Part shown: piece after piece, positions 1 through 8,177 of the stretch
How positions within the stretch are numbered: position 1 is the stretch's first letter
How the letters are laid out: each line of letters starts with the position of its first letter
Assembly (NCBI GenBank): GCA_020638675.1
Contig: JACKID010000001.1
Span: 2,666,001 to 2,730,000, forward strand
Direction: 5' to 3'
Length of the DNA stretch: 64,000 nucleotides
Source of the DNA: Planctomycetota bacterium
GTDB lineage: Bacteria; Planctomycetota; UBA8742; UBA2392
Notes under the pieces: generated by a model
Seen by the model: only the letters and a program-made list of their open reading frames with translations
Told to the model about the DNA's origin: nothing
Database searches by the model: none
Translations under genes and position numbers: made by a program

Positions 1-1
1 A

Positions 2-166
2 CACGCGCTGAAGCTGAACAAGAGCTTCGTCTTTCAGCCGGCCGTGATGAACGGACGCATCTACCTCAGCACCCAGGATGGCTGGCTGATTACCATCGAT
101 ACGGGCGACAAGGCGCTGGACGGCTGGAGCATGTGGGGTGGTGGCCCCGCCCACAACGGCAAGTAG
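2..166 (+). CDS. C-terminus of a PQQ-like beta-propeller protein (5' end outside window)
   Basis: Only the last 54 codons are present, ending in TAG at 164-166. The segment GRIYLSTQDGWLITIDTGD is a typical last blade of a PQQ/BamB-like beta-propeller, in which strands of the form 'GxxYLxTxDGxLxAID' repeat. Such proteins are usually exported and either bind pyrroloquinoline quinone or act as scaffolds; which applies cannot be told from this fragment. A strong intrinsic terminator follows at once, so this is the end of a transcription unit. Propeller assignment is fairly safe; function is unknown. Confidence 0.7.
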   Translation, partial: HALKLNKSFVFQPAVMNGRIYLSTQDGWLITIDTGDKALDGWSMWGGGPAHNGK

Positions 167-176
167 CCGCCGATGC

Positions 177-211
177 AATTCGCCCCGCGCCGCGGGGCGA
201 ATTCATTTTTT
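177..211 (+). terminator. Rho-independent terminator
   Basis: A perfect 13-bp inverted repeat (AATTCGCCCCGCG at 177-189 and its complement at 191-203) is followed by a run of six T at 206-211. It lies 10 bases after the stop of the propeller gene and separates it from the Trx/PDZ gene. Confidence 0.9.
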
Positions 212-288
212 CTGGCCCGGTTGCCCGCCACGGCACATTCATACTGTCGAGGGCCCCCGGAAGGGGGTTGAGGCACATGGAGAAACCA

Positions 289-1539
289 ATGAAGCGCACG
301 GCCGTCAGCCTGCTGCTCACGCTCGCCATGATCGGCGCGTGGTGGGCAAGCACGCCGCCCGAACCCGTTGATGCGGGCGGCTTTGAATGGATCACCGACT
401 ACAAGGCTGGGCTGGAAAAGGCCCGCGCGGAAGACAAACCGATCTTCCTCGAATTCCGCTGCGTCCCGTGAGTGCCCTGCCGAGCCTTCCACGACCAGTT
501 GGTCAACCCACGGGGTAAGATTGCCAAGCTTCTGCGCGATTACGTCTGCATTCGTATTGCGGACATGACCGGCGTGGACATCGGGCTGTTCGAGTTCGAT
601 CCGGACTCCACACTCTATTGCTTCATCCTGAATGCCGACGAGCAGATCTACATGCGCTTCGGCGGGCGCGATGACGAAAGCGCGGAGACGTTCCTCAATG
701 CCGAATCGCTCGAAATCGCTCTCGAGCGCGGGCTTGAGCAGCACGAGAGGCAGAAGTCCGCTGACGCGCCCAAGCCCAGGCGCCCGGACCCGTTCTTCCC
801 GCGCGACTACCCGGACATCAAGAACGACGAAATCGCCAAGGGCAAGTGCGTCCACTGCCACCATCTGGGCCAGGCCAAGACCCAGATGCTGCAGAGCCAG
901 GGCAAGCTGGACCGCATGAAGGACATGTGGATCTACCCTGACATCAAGCGGCTGGGCGTTCAGATCGATCCCAAGAAAGGCCTCGAGATCGAAGGTGTTG
1001 ACGGCGTCGCCAAGGACGCCGGGCTCAAGAAGAAGGACGAGATCATTAAGCTGGAGGGGCAGCCGGTGCTGACGTTCGGCGACCTTCAGTACGCCCTGAA
1101 CAGACACCCAATGGAATCAAAGACACTCAAGCTGACTGTCCAACGCAAGGATGAAGAAGTCGAGCTTGAACTGCCGCTCGACAAGTGGTGGCGCGTCACG
1201 GACATCGCCCGCCGCGCCGGCACGCACGCACTGGAGCCCTTTCCCGAGTTCTGGGGCAAAGAGCTGGACAAGTCAGAGAAGCGCAAGCTCGGCATCAAGG
1301 AAGAAGAGTTCGCGCTTGAGGTGACCAAGTTCTGGGTCAAGACGAACGCGCAGGGTGCGGGTGTGCAGGTTGGCGACATCGTCTATGCGGTCGACGACAT
1401 CACCAGCGTAGAGTACACGACCAACCCGACCACCTGGATCCGCCTGAACAAGGCCGCCAACGACACCATCACCATCAAGGTCCTGCGCAACGGCAAGAAG
1501 CTCGAGTTCAGCTTCAAGCTAAAAGCACGTCCCTGGTAG
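289..1539 (+). CDS. Trx-like/PDZ selenoprotein with in-frame UGA (predicted Sec61)
   Basis: The frame opens at ATG 289 (GGAG at 279-282, 6-base spacing) and runs to TAG 1537-1539, interrupted only by TGA at 469-471. Read as selenocysteine it gives 416 aa. Residues 1-30 look like a signal peptide. Residues 40-150 are thioredoxin-like (KPIFLEFRCVP-U-VPCRAF), putting the UGA at the first position of a CxxC-type redox motif (UxxC). CVHCHH (C187-C190-H191) resembles a haem c site. Two PDZ-like stretches follow, near residues 225-280 and 345-400. I recall an NCBI family named 'Trx7/PDZ domain-containing (seleno)protein', which this layout fits. A hairpin lies 21 nt after the UGA. Alternatives are a nonsense mutation or a sequencing error, but the downstream coding is intact for 355 codons. 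No sel genes are in the window. Confidence 0.8.
485..514 (+). promoter_or_regulatory. SECIS-like hairpin downstream of UGA
   Basis: GACC (493-496) and GGTC (501-504) form a perfect stem with loop AGTT. The loop starts 25 nt after the UGA and has G in its second position. That matches the known pattern for bacterial SECIS elements: a short stem 16-37 nt from UGA with a G in the first two loop bases. Flanking CCTT/GGGG could add weak pairs. The stem is short, so it supports the Sec reading but does not prove it. Confidence 0.5.
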
Positions 1540-1551
1540 CGGCCTGCAAAC

Positions 1552-1597
1552 AGCGCGGTGGAGGCCTCGAAGGGCTTCCGCCGCGCTTTGCTTTGTT
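1552..1597 (+). terminator. Probable terminator after the Trx/PDZ gene
   Basis: An 11-12 bp GC-rich hairpin (1552-1562 with 1576-1587, one G-U pair) is followed by T-rich TTGCTTTGTTC. It lies just after the TAG at 1539. Confidence 0.6.
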
Positions 1598-1656
1598 CGG
1601 GCTGGCCACGCACCTGCTCAGACACTAACTTTTGTGCCAACGACGAAAGGAGTGTC

Positions 1657-2241
1657 ATGAGCTACGAAGGCTTCCAGCACAACCACCTCATGATCCGCAA
1701 GAAGGTCTTTGCCTTCCTCGGCCAGCAGTTCCACATTTACGACCCCGCCGGCAACCTTGTCTTCTACACCAAGCAGAAAGCCTTCAAGCTCAAGGAGGAC
1801 ATTCGCGTCTTCAAGGACGAGTCCATGACGCAGGAAGTGCTCTGGATCCAGGCGCGCGGCGTGCTGGACTTCGGCATGACCTACGACGTCTACGACCAGA
1901 TCGCGCGGCAGAAGGTTGGCGCGCTGCGCCGCAAAGGCATGGCTTCGATCTTCCGCGATGAGTGGCACATCCTCGATGTCAACGACCAGCAGATCGGCAC
2001 CATCCTTGAGGACAGCATGGGAATGGCGCTGCTGCGCCGCTTCCTCTCGAACCTGATTCCGCAGACGTTCCACGGCGACATCCAGGGCCGACCAGTAATG
2101 GTATTCAAGCAGCGCTTCAACCCGTTTGTCGCGAAAATCGACCTCGACTTCAGTGGCGACACGGAAGGTTGGCTCGATCGCCGCCTCGGGGTGGCTGCCG
2201 CGGTCATGCTCGCTGCGATCGAGGGGCGTCAGAAGAGTTGA
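1657..2241 (+). CDS. LURP-one-related / scramblase-like protein
   Basis: 194 aa, starting at ATG 1657 behind GAAAGGAG. The sequence shows the 'tubby-like' pattern of the LURP-one-related family (formerly DUF567): an N-terminal Y/FxIxDxxGNLVFYTKQKAF strand pair, then repeated short beta-strands (VYDQIARQKVGALRRKG; WHILDVNDQQIGTI) and a hydrophobic C-terminal helix (GVAAAVMLAAIEG). These 12-strand barrels are related to phospholipid scramblases; the bacterial role is unknown. There is no signal peptide, so it is cytosolic or membrane-associated. It appears monocistronic. Family assignment is likely; function is not established. Confidence 0.7.
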   Translation: MSYEGFQHNHLMIRKKVFAFLGQQFHIYDPAGNLVFYTKQKAFKLKEDIRVFKDESMTQEVLWIQARGVLDFGMTYDVYDQIARQKVGALRRKGMASIFRDEWHILDVNDQQIGTILEDSMGMALLRRFLSNLIPQTFHGDIQGRPVMVFKQRFNPFVAKIDLDFSGDTEGWLDRRLGVAAAVMLAAIEGRQKS

Positions 2242-2297
2242 AATCCAGGCGCGACTTTCGGCAAGAATGGCCAGTTCCTGCTAAACTCGGGGCCATC

Positions 2298-4094
2298 ATG
2301 CTCACACGTTGCCTTGCATTCGCGACCGCCGCAGCCGTGTTTTTGGCGCTGTCAGCCGGTGCGCGCCCGGCCACCGTGTCGGCCGACAAGACCGACGCGG
2401 CCAAGGCACTCAGCGACACGATTGACACCGACATCTCCGCAGTATGGAAGCGTGACGGCATCAAGCCGGCCGGGCTGGCGCTGGATGAAGTATTCCTGCG
2501 CCGCGTCTACTTCGATACGGTCGGGCTGCCCCCCACCCGTGAAGAAGCGCGCGAGTTCCTAGATGACAAGCGACTCGACAAGCGCGCCCGCCTGATCGAC
2601 CGTCTGCTGGACGACCCACGCTTCGGCCAGCACATGGCCGACCTGTGGATGCCCATCCTGCGCGAGCGCGGCAACGACTTCGGCGACCTCGGTGTCTCGG
2701 CCGGGGAAGTGTTGGCGGTCTGGCTCAGCGAGCAATTCAACAAGGACGTGGGCTTTGACGAGACCATCAATGCGCTCGTTCTCGCCGAGGGACCGATCTC
2801 GAAGAACCCGGCCGCGGCCTACTATGCGCTGATGGGTCTGCCTGCGCGTTCGCCGAACATGGCCGGTCTGACCAGCAAGAACTTTGCGGGCATCCAGATC
2901 CAATGCGCGGAGTGCCACGACCACCCATACGAAGACGCCTGGAAGCAGGAGTCCTTTGTCGGCATGGCCAGCTTCTTCACCGGCATTGAAGTGAACGCCG
3001 ACTTCTACACGCAACCCGTCGACCCACGTGTGGAAACCAAGCCGATCCTGCCGCGCAACCTGATCGAGGCCTACGCCAAGTCGCCTGACCTTCCGCCCGA
3101 GGCGCTGAATCGCTTCGAAGATCTGCTGACCTACGACAAGCCGCAACTGCTGGGCGACACGCCGGTCAAGTCGCGCGACACAGTGCTGTGGCGCAAGATC
3201 TATGCGACGTGGCTGACCTCGGCGAAGAACAAGACGGCGCAGCAGTACCTCGTGAATCGCTACTGGAGCTTCCTGTTCGGGCAGGGCTTCGTGAACCCCG
3301 TCGATGATTTCAACAGCCTGAACGAGGCGAGCCACCCCGAGCTGCTGGCGAAGATGGGCGACTGGTTCTCCAGCCATGGCTACAGCGTCAAGAAACTCTA
3401 CCGCGCCATCCTGAACACCCGGGTGTACCAGCTCGCGGGCGATGACGTCGAGGGTGCCGAGAAGTGGCACTTCGCCAGTGCCCACACGCGGCAGCTCACG
3501 CCCGAGCAGTTCTTCGGCGCGCTGTTCAGCATGCGCGACGGCGACACGATGCTGAAGCCGTTCGCACGCGCGACGGTTACAGCCTACGACCGACTGCGCC
3601 AGTTCAAGACCTTCCAGGACATGCAGAAGAAGGAAGAGAAGAACGAGAACGACTACCAGGCCAAGTACGACGAGGAACTGCTGAAGACCTACGAGGGCTG
3701 GATCGCGAAGTTGGGCACCGAGTGGAAGGTGCGGCGCGGGCTGGCGGCGCAATACTCGGCACTGAACAGCGACGATGAGCGCATGCAGAGCGACACCTTC
3801 ACTCTGAGCATCGACCAGGCGCTGAGTATCCTGAACGGCGAAGTAACGCGCCGCCTCAGCGACTCGCGCAACGGCTCGCTCGTGTACGCCATCCGCCGCG
3901 ACTACAAAGAGCTCGATGATCGGATCGAGGCCATGTACCTCGCAATCCTGTCACGCCGCCCGACGTTGGCCGAGTTGCACCGCACGCAGGATTACTTCAA
4001 GGATCTCGCAAAGACCGGAACGGCCGAGCAGCTGGGCTTCGAGGACCTGTTCTACGCGCTGGTCAGCACCACCGAATTCGGCACGAACCACTAG
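2298..4094 (+). CDS. Secreted DUF1549/DUF1553 protein
   Basis: 598 aa. ATG 2298 was chosen because it begins a clear signal peptide (MLTRCLAFATAAAVFLALSA); the open frame extends further upstream without one. The N-terminal half has the DUF1549 pattern (LRRVYFDTVGLPPTREEAREF, then LLDDPRFGQHMADLWM) and a haem-c-like C203-AEC-H207 motif followed by DHPY. The C-terminal half (NRYWSFLFGQGFVNPVDDF to YALVSTTEF) matches DUF1553. These paired domains are hugely expanded in Planctomycetota, Verrucomicrobia and Lentisphaerae, often beside DUF1501 proteins; none is adjacent here. Residues 430-540 carry a charged helical insert. The biochemical role is not known. Confidence 0.85.
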   Translation: MLTRCLAFATAAAVFLALSAGARPATVSADKTDAAKALSDTIDTDISAVWKRDGIKPAGLALDEVFLRRVYFDTVGLPPTREEAREFLDDKRLDKRARLIDRLLDDPRFGQHMADLWMPILRERGNDFGDLGVSAGEVLAVWLSEQFNKDVGFDETINALVLAEGPISKNPAAAYYALMGLPARSPNMAGLTSKNFAGIQIQCAECHDHPYEDAWKQESFVGMASFFTGIEVNADFYTQPVDPRVETKPILPRNLIEAYAKSPDLPPEALNRFEDLLTYDKPQLLGDTPVKSRDTVLWRKIYATWLTSAKNKTAQQYLVNRYWSFLFGQGFVNPVDDFNSLNEASHPELLAKMGDWFSSHGYSVKKLYRAILNTRVYQLAGDDVEGAEKWHFASAHTRQLTPEQFFGALFSMRDGDTMLKPFARATVTAYDRLRQFKTFQDMQKKEEKNENDYQAKYDEELLKTYEGWIAKLGTEWKVRRGLAAQYSALNSDDERMQSDTFTLSIDQALSILNGEVTRRLSDSRNGSLVYAIRRDYKELDDRIEAMYLAILSRRPTLAELHRTQDYFKDLAKTGTAEQLGFEDLFYALVSTTEFGTNH

Positions 4095-4120
4095 CGTGTG
4101 CCGGCGGCTGGAAAGCAGTG

Positions 4121-5152
4121 CTACTTCCGGATCACCTGGGTGTGCCCGGTGGTCGTGTCGCCCTCGAAGTCGAGGAACTTCAGTTCCGGGATCAGCTTCT
4201 TCAACTCAATTTCAAGCCGATCGACTTCCTTGGCGATCGCAGTCGTAATCCGTTCTCCGAACTCGGTTGCAAACGCCTTTGCGGCCGCCTCGTCTGAAAG
4301 ATCGACCTCGTGCTGGTGTACCCAGCCCAACTCCTGCTCGCCGAACCAGTGGCCGTTCCAGTCGATCTCGGCCTTGAGCGTGTAGGTATCTGCGCCGACC
4401 ACGCGGCTCTGGATGTGGCGCACGCGTTCCACGCTCGGCTGCGCGTTGATGAAGTCCAGTGCCTGCTTCTGCATCTCCGGCGGGATCGCGCGACCGAGTA
4501 TCAAGCTACGGTTCTTGTAGCCCAGCCACACCGCAATGAAACCAAGCAGCCCGCCGATGAAGATCGAGCCCAGCGCGTCGAACATCGGCATGTGCAGGAA
4601 GTACGCGAGCAGAATGCCGATAAGCGCGATCACCACGCCGAGGCACGCCACGCTGTCTTCAAGCAACACGGCCGCGATCGTAGGGTCATCCGTGGTGCGC
4701 AGGAACTTCAGGAAGCTCTTGTCGCCACGCCTGGCGTTGATGGCCTTGAAGGCCTTCAACAGCACGAACCCGTCCATGCAAAAACCCACGCCGAGGATCA
4801 CGAAGTCGAGCCAGCCGATGTGAAGCGGGTGCGGGCGCAGCAGCGACGACACGCCGTGGTAGACGGTCACGCCGCAGCCCAAAACGAATATGCCGACAGC
4901 CGACAACAGCGCAAACAAGAAGCGCTCGCCGCCGAAGCCGTAGCTGAACATCTCCGTGGCGGGTCGTTCCGAGCGTTTGATGCCGATAAACAGCAGCGCC
5001 TGGTTGCCGGTATCCGCCAGCGTGTGCATGGCCTCGGCGAACATCGAGCCTGACCCGGAGACCGCAAACGCCACGAATTTCAGGATCGTCAACACGAAGT
5101 TGACGACCAGCGCCGACAGCACTGCGCTCGTGGATTCGTTCTCACCCGACAT
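4121..5152 (-). CDS. Cation diffusion facilitator, ZnT9-like
   Basis: 343 aa with about six membrane segments in residues 12-225 and a cytosolic C-terminal domain. The TM2 motif is A-M-H43-T-L-A-D47-T-G-N-Q, the metal-binding HxxxD of CDF transporters. TM5 has LLEDSVACLG (near residue 163) in place of a second HxxxD. That combination, together with DPTIAAVLLED just before it, recalls the SLC30A9/ZnT9 branch, where one TM5 ligand is altered. CDF proteins export Zn2+, Mn2+ or other divalent cations against protons; the ion here cannot be read off. It is convergent with the DUF1549 gene (26-bp gap). Confidence 0.85.
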   Translation of the reverse strand: MSGENESTSAVLSALVVNFVLTILKFVAFAVSGSGSMFAEAMHTLADTGNQALLFIGIKRSERPATEMFSYGFGGERFLFALLSAVGIFVLGCGVTVYHGVSSLLRPHPLHIGWLDFVILGVGFCMDGFVLLKAFKAINARRGDKSFLKFLRTTDDPTIAAVLLEDSVACLGVVIALIGILLAYFLHMPMFDALGSIFIGGLLGFIAVWLGYKNRSLILGRAIPPEMQKQALDFINAQPSVERVRHIQSRVVGADTYTLKAEIDWNGHWFGEQELGWVHQHEVDLSDEAAAKAFATEFGERITTAIAKEVDRLEIELKKLIPELKFLDFEGDTTTGHTQVIRK

Positions 5153-5198
5153 AGTCGCGGGAATTTAGCGGCAGCGGCCAACCGTGGGTAGGCTTTTG

Positions 5199-5414
5199 CT
5201 ACGAGTTGAAATGCTCAAACGCGGCCGCCACGTCAAACGGGCGGAAACCGGCGATTGTGAAGAGTTCGCATGGAATTCCCGCCTTGCGGCATTCGGCCTC
5301 TGTCTGGCAGGAAAAGCCCCTGTATTCCGGGTTGCCGCGCGGCTCGGGATCGCCGCCGAAGTGGATCTCGACCACTTCTTCCACCTGGCTGCACTGGATG
5401 TCGAACACGGGCAT
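5199..5414 (-). CDS. Small conserved-looking protein downstream of rnpA
   Basis: 71 aa, starting 3 bases after the rnpA stop, so it is translated from the same mRNA. It has three cysteines (FDIQC, FSCQTEAEC...) and an acidic, soluble character, with no membrane segment. In most bacteria rnpA is followed by yidD, but this peptide lacks the YidD pattern (CRFxPTCSxY). I do not recognise it. Tight spacing, good codon usage and the conserved-looking QTEAECRKAGIPC segment argue that it is real. Confidence 0.55.
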   Translation of the reverse strand: MPVFDIQCSQVEEVVEIHFGGDPEPRGNPEYRGFSCQTEAECRKAGIPCELFTIAGFRPFDVAAAFEHFNS

Positions 5415-5417
5415 GGC

Positions 5418-5777
5418 TCAGCCTTCGATGCGCGTCAGAAGTTTGAGGAAGCTATCGGCCAGTTCCTCGTACGTCGACTCCCGGCTTTCCGGACGCTTGG
5501 ACGGCAACACTACAACGTCGCGCGCGCCGATTTCATTCTTGTGGGTGCGAAAGATCTCGCGCACACGACGCTTGAACCGGTTGCGCTGCACGGCGTTTCC
5601 GAAGCGGGTGCTGACCACCAGCCCCAGCCGCGGATGCCCCAGCTCATTGGCCAGCCAGTGCATCACGATGCGCTTGTTGCCGGCGCTGCGCCCCTTCTCA
5701 AACACGACGTCAAACTGCCCCTTGTTGAGCAGCTTCTCTTCCTTGCGCAGCTTGTTGTCAGACAAGTACGGGTGCAT
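5418..5777 (-). CDS. rnpA: Ribonuclease P protein component
   Basis: 119 aa from ATG 5777 to TGA 5418; a much longer open frame upstream is an antisense shadow of priA. It shows the RnpA signature: a start of the form LRKEEKLLNKGQFDVVFEKG, RLGLVVSTRFGNAVQRNRFKRRVREIFR (the RNR helix that contacts RNase P RNA), and ARDVVVLPSKR. It is the protein cofactor that helps RNase P cut the 5' leader of pre-tRNA. Usually rpmH lies directly upstream and yidD downstream. Here the upstream neighbour is divergent priA, only 42 bp away, so the standard rpmH-rnpA unit is broken. Confidence 0.92.
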   Translation of the reverse strand: MHPYLSDNKLRKEEKLLNKGQFDVVFEKGRSAGNKRIVMHWLANELGHPRLGLVVSTRFGNAVQRNRFKRRVREIFRTHKNEIGARDVVVLPSKRPESRESTYEELADSFLKLLTRIEG

Positions 5778-5819
5778 GGGTCGATGGCCTGTGTCGCAAC
5801 GGCCGTTATAGTCCGTTGC

Positions 5820-8174
5820 ATGAGCCCGCGCGGCAAGCTGTTTGATACAGGAGACCTGAAACCCGTCGTACGCGGCCGGTTCGTGGAAGTCGCGTTGCCC
5901 ACGCCCGTAGACCGCGTGTTCGACTACATCGTGCCTGATCCGTTGGAGGCCCGCGCCAAAGTGGGCCATCGCGTGACGGTGCCCTTCGGCTCGCGCAGCC
6001 TGCAAGGCTTCGTTGTCGCGGAGAAGAACGAGTCGCACGTGATGCGGCACGCGGTGAAGGACATCCTCGAAGCACCCGACGACGAGCCGCTGCTCGGCGC
6101 CGGCATGCTGGCCCTGACGAAGTGGATGGCCGAATACTACGCCTGCTCGTGGGGAGAGGCGCTGCAGGCCGTCCTGCCGGCCGTGGTGCGCACCGGGCGC
6201 AAGCGGCGCATGCTGACGATTGTGCGCTGTGCCAAGCCGCCCGAAGACCTGCTGGCGCACGCCGCGGCACTCGAGGAAAAAGTCCGCGCCGGCAAGGGCA
6301 GCGGCGAGCGCAACCTGGGCTACGCCCGCGTGCTGCGCGCGACGGGGACTTTCGTGGACGACGTGTTCACGCCCTCTGCACTGGCCGAGAAGCTGGGTGT
6401 CTCGGAGTCGCCGATCCGCACGCTGGCAAAACAGGGCTGGCTGCGATTCGAGAAGGTCGAGCCGGAGCGCGTCGGTGGCGGTGGCATTCTCGGCGCGTCG
6501 GATAAGATACCCGAGTCGCTGACCTTCGACCAACAGAAGGCGCTCGACGCCGTGGCGCACTCGCTGGACCGCGACGAGTTCAAGACCTTCCTGCTGTTCG
6601 GCGTGACCGGCAGCGGCAAGACCGAGGTCTACATCCGCGCCATCCAGCGCGCCGTCGACCACGGCAAGTCGGCCATCGTGTTGGTGCCCGAAATCAGCCT
6701 GACGCCGCAAACCGTACGCCGCTTCTCCAGCCGTTTCGAGCATGTCAGCGTGCTGCACAGCAGCATGACCGACGCCGAGCGCCGCGATGCCTGGCGCGCC
6801 ATCTCGGCCGGCAAGTCACGCGTAGTGATCGGCCCGCGCAGCGCGCTGTTCGCGCCGGTGAAAGACCTCGGCCTGGTGGTCGTCGATGAAGAGCACGAGG
6901 GCACCTACAAGCAGGACAACACACCGCGCTACCACGCCCGCGACACAGCCATCATGCGCTGTCGCCTGGAAGGCGCCGTGGCGCTGCTGGGCTCGGCGAC
7001 TCCTTCACTGGAATCATGGCACAACGCGCAGACCGGAAAGTATGAGTTGTTGGAACTTCGTTCCAGGGTCAGGGGGCCGGCGGCCGTTGACTCCAGACTC
7101 CAGACGCCAGACGCCGGACTGGCTTCCGTCGAAATCATTGACATGGCCCAGGAGTGCCGGGAACAGCACAAGCTGACGTTCTTCTCGCGGCGGATGCGCG
7201 GGGCATGCTCGGCCGCGTTGGAGCGCGATGAGCAGGTGATCATCTTCCTGAACCGGCGCGGCTACCACACGCTGCTGTCGTGCGCCAACTGCGGGCAGGC
7301 GATGATGTGCCCGCAGTGCGACATTCCCATGAGCTTCCATCGCGGGCTCAAGAAGATGGCGTGCCACTACTGTTTGGACACAGAACCAATTCCCAAGCAG
7401 TGCCCCCATTGCTTCGGCGGCCCGGTCAAGCTGATGGGCATGGGCACCGAGCGGCTTGAAGAAGAGCTGAACATCATCTTCGCCGGGCGCGCCATCGCGC
7501 GGATGGACAGCGACGTGATGAAGACGCGAGAGGACTATGAAGTCACGCTCGAGGCCTTCCGCGCGGGCGAAACGCAGATCCTGGTCGGCACGCAGATGAT
7601 CGCCAAGGGGCTCGACTTTCCCAACGTGACCGTCGTGGGCGTCGTGAACGCCGACGTGGGCATGGGCCTGGGCGACTTCCGCAGCTACGAGCGCACCTTC
7701 CAGCTGCTGACGCAAGTCGCTGGACGCGCCGGGCGCGGCAGCAAACCGGGCACCGTGATCGTGCAGACGTTCCAGCCTGACCACATCAGCATCGTGACCG
7801 GCGCGCGGCAGGACTTCCGGGCCTTCGTCGGGTATGAGCTCAAGCACCGCGACGAAAGCAACTATCCGCCCTATTCGCGCATGGTATTGGTCACCATTGA
7901 AAGCAAACAGGAACAGAAGGCCGACGACGAAGCCGAAAAAGTCGCCGCCACGGCCAACGACTTTTCCACGCGCTTCAAGGGCACGATTTACGCCGTGCAG
8001 GGGCCGTTCGATGCGCCGATCGCCAAGCTCCGCGGTCGCCACCGTCGGCAGGTGATCATCAAAGCCAAGGGCTTCCGTGAAGTGCGCGCGGTGGTCGAGA
8101 CGATCAAGCCACTGATCAAGACAGGCGAACGCCTGCGCATGAACATTGACGTGGACCCTGTCAGCATGCTGTAG
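5820..8174 (+). CDS. priA: Primosomal protein N' (replication restart helicase)
   Basis: 784 aa from ATG 5820; E. coli PriA is 732. Visible parts: N-terminal 3'-DNA-binding domain (FVEVALPTPVDRVFDYIVP), winged-helix region, Walker A GVTGSGKTE (about 261-269), DEEH box VVVDEEHEGTYKQ (about 352-364), the eight-Cys zinc-binding region (CANCGQAMMCPQC ... CHYC ... CPHC, about 487-532), GTERLEEEL, and the late helicase motifs VGTQMIAKGLDFPNV and LLTQVAGRAGRG. It restarts stalled forks by unwinding and loading the primosome. Residues about 422-436 are an extra loop encoded by a heptanucleotide repeat (7089-7121) absent from ordinary PriA. It is divergent from rnpA. Confidence 0.97.
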   Translation: MSPRGKLFDTGDLKPVVRGRFVEVALPTPVDRVFDYIVPDPLEARAKVGHRVTVPFGSRSLQGFVVAEKNESHVMRHAVKDILEAPDDEPLLGAGMLALTKWMAEYYACSWGEALQAVLPAVVRTGRKRRMLTIVRCAKPPEDLLAHAAALEEKVRAGKGSGERNLGYARVLRATGTFVDDVFTPSALAEKLGVSESPIRTLAKQGWLRFEKVEPERVGGGGILGASDKIPESLTFDQQKALDAVAHSLDRDEFKTFLLFGVTGSGKTEVYIRAIQRAVDHGKSAIVLVPEISLTPQTVRRFSSRFEHVSVLHSSMTDAERRDAWRAISAGKSRVVIGPRSALFAPVKDLGLVVVDEEHEGTYKQDNTPRYHARDTAIMRCRLEGAVALLGSATPSLESWHNAQTGKYELLELRSRVRGPAAVDSRLQTPDAGLASVEIIDMAQECREQHKLTFFSRRMRGACSAALERDEQVIIFLNRRGYHTLLSCANCGQAMMCPQCDIPMSFHRGLKKMACHYCLDTEPIPKQCPHCFGGPVKLMGMGTERLEEELNIIFAGRAIARMDSDVMKTREDYEVTLEAFRAGETQILVGTQMIAKGLDFPNVTVVGVVNADVGMGLGDFRSYERTFQLLTQVAGRAGRGSKPGTVIVQTFQPDHISIVTGARQDFRAFVGYELKHRDESNYPPYSRMVLVTIESKQEQKADDEAEKVAATANDFSTRFKGTIYAVQGPFDAPIAKLRGRHRRQVIIKAKGFREVRAVVETIKPLIKTGERLRMNIDVDPVSML
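7089..7121 (+). repeat. Heptanucleotide repeat inside priA
   Basis: Four tandem 7-mers, GACTCCA, GACTCCA, GACGCCA, GACGCCG, then a partial GACTGG. On the other strand the units read CTGGAGT/CTGGCGT, fitting the consensus YTRGNGN seen at 36288, 39698 and 46625. It lies in frame in a surface loop of PriA and encodes about 11 extra residues. Confidence 0.75.
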
Positions 8175-8177
8175 GAG

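Noticed and set aside
133..471. A 112-aa gene ending at TGA 471 with a separate gene from GTG 472
   Set aside because: Both lie in the same frame and form one thioredoxin-like fold broken at the redox Cys position; the GTG has no ribosome binding site and the first part would be half a domain.
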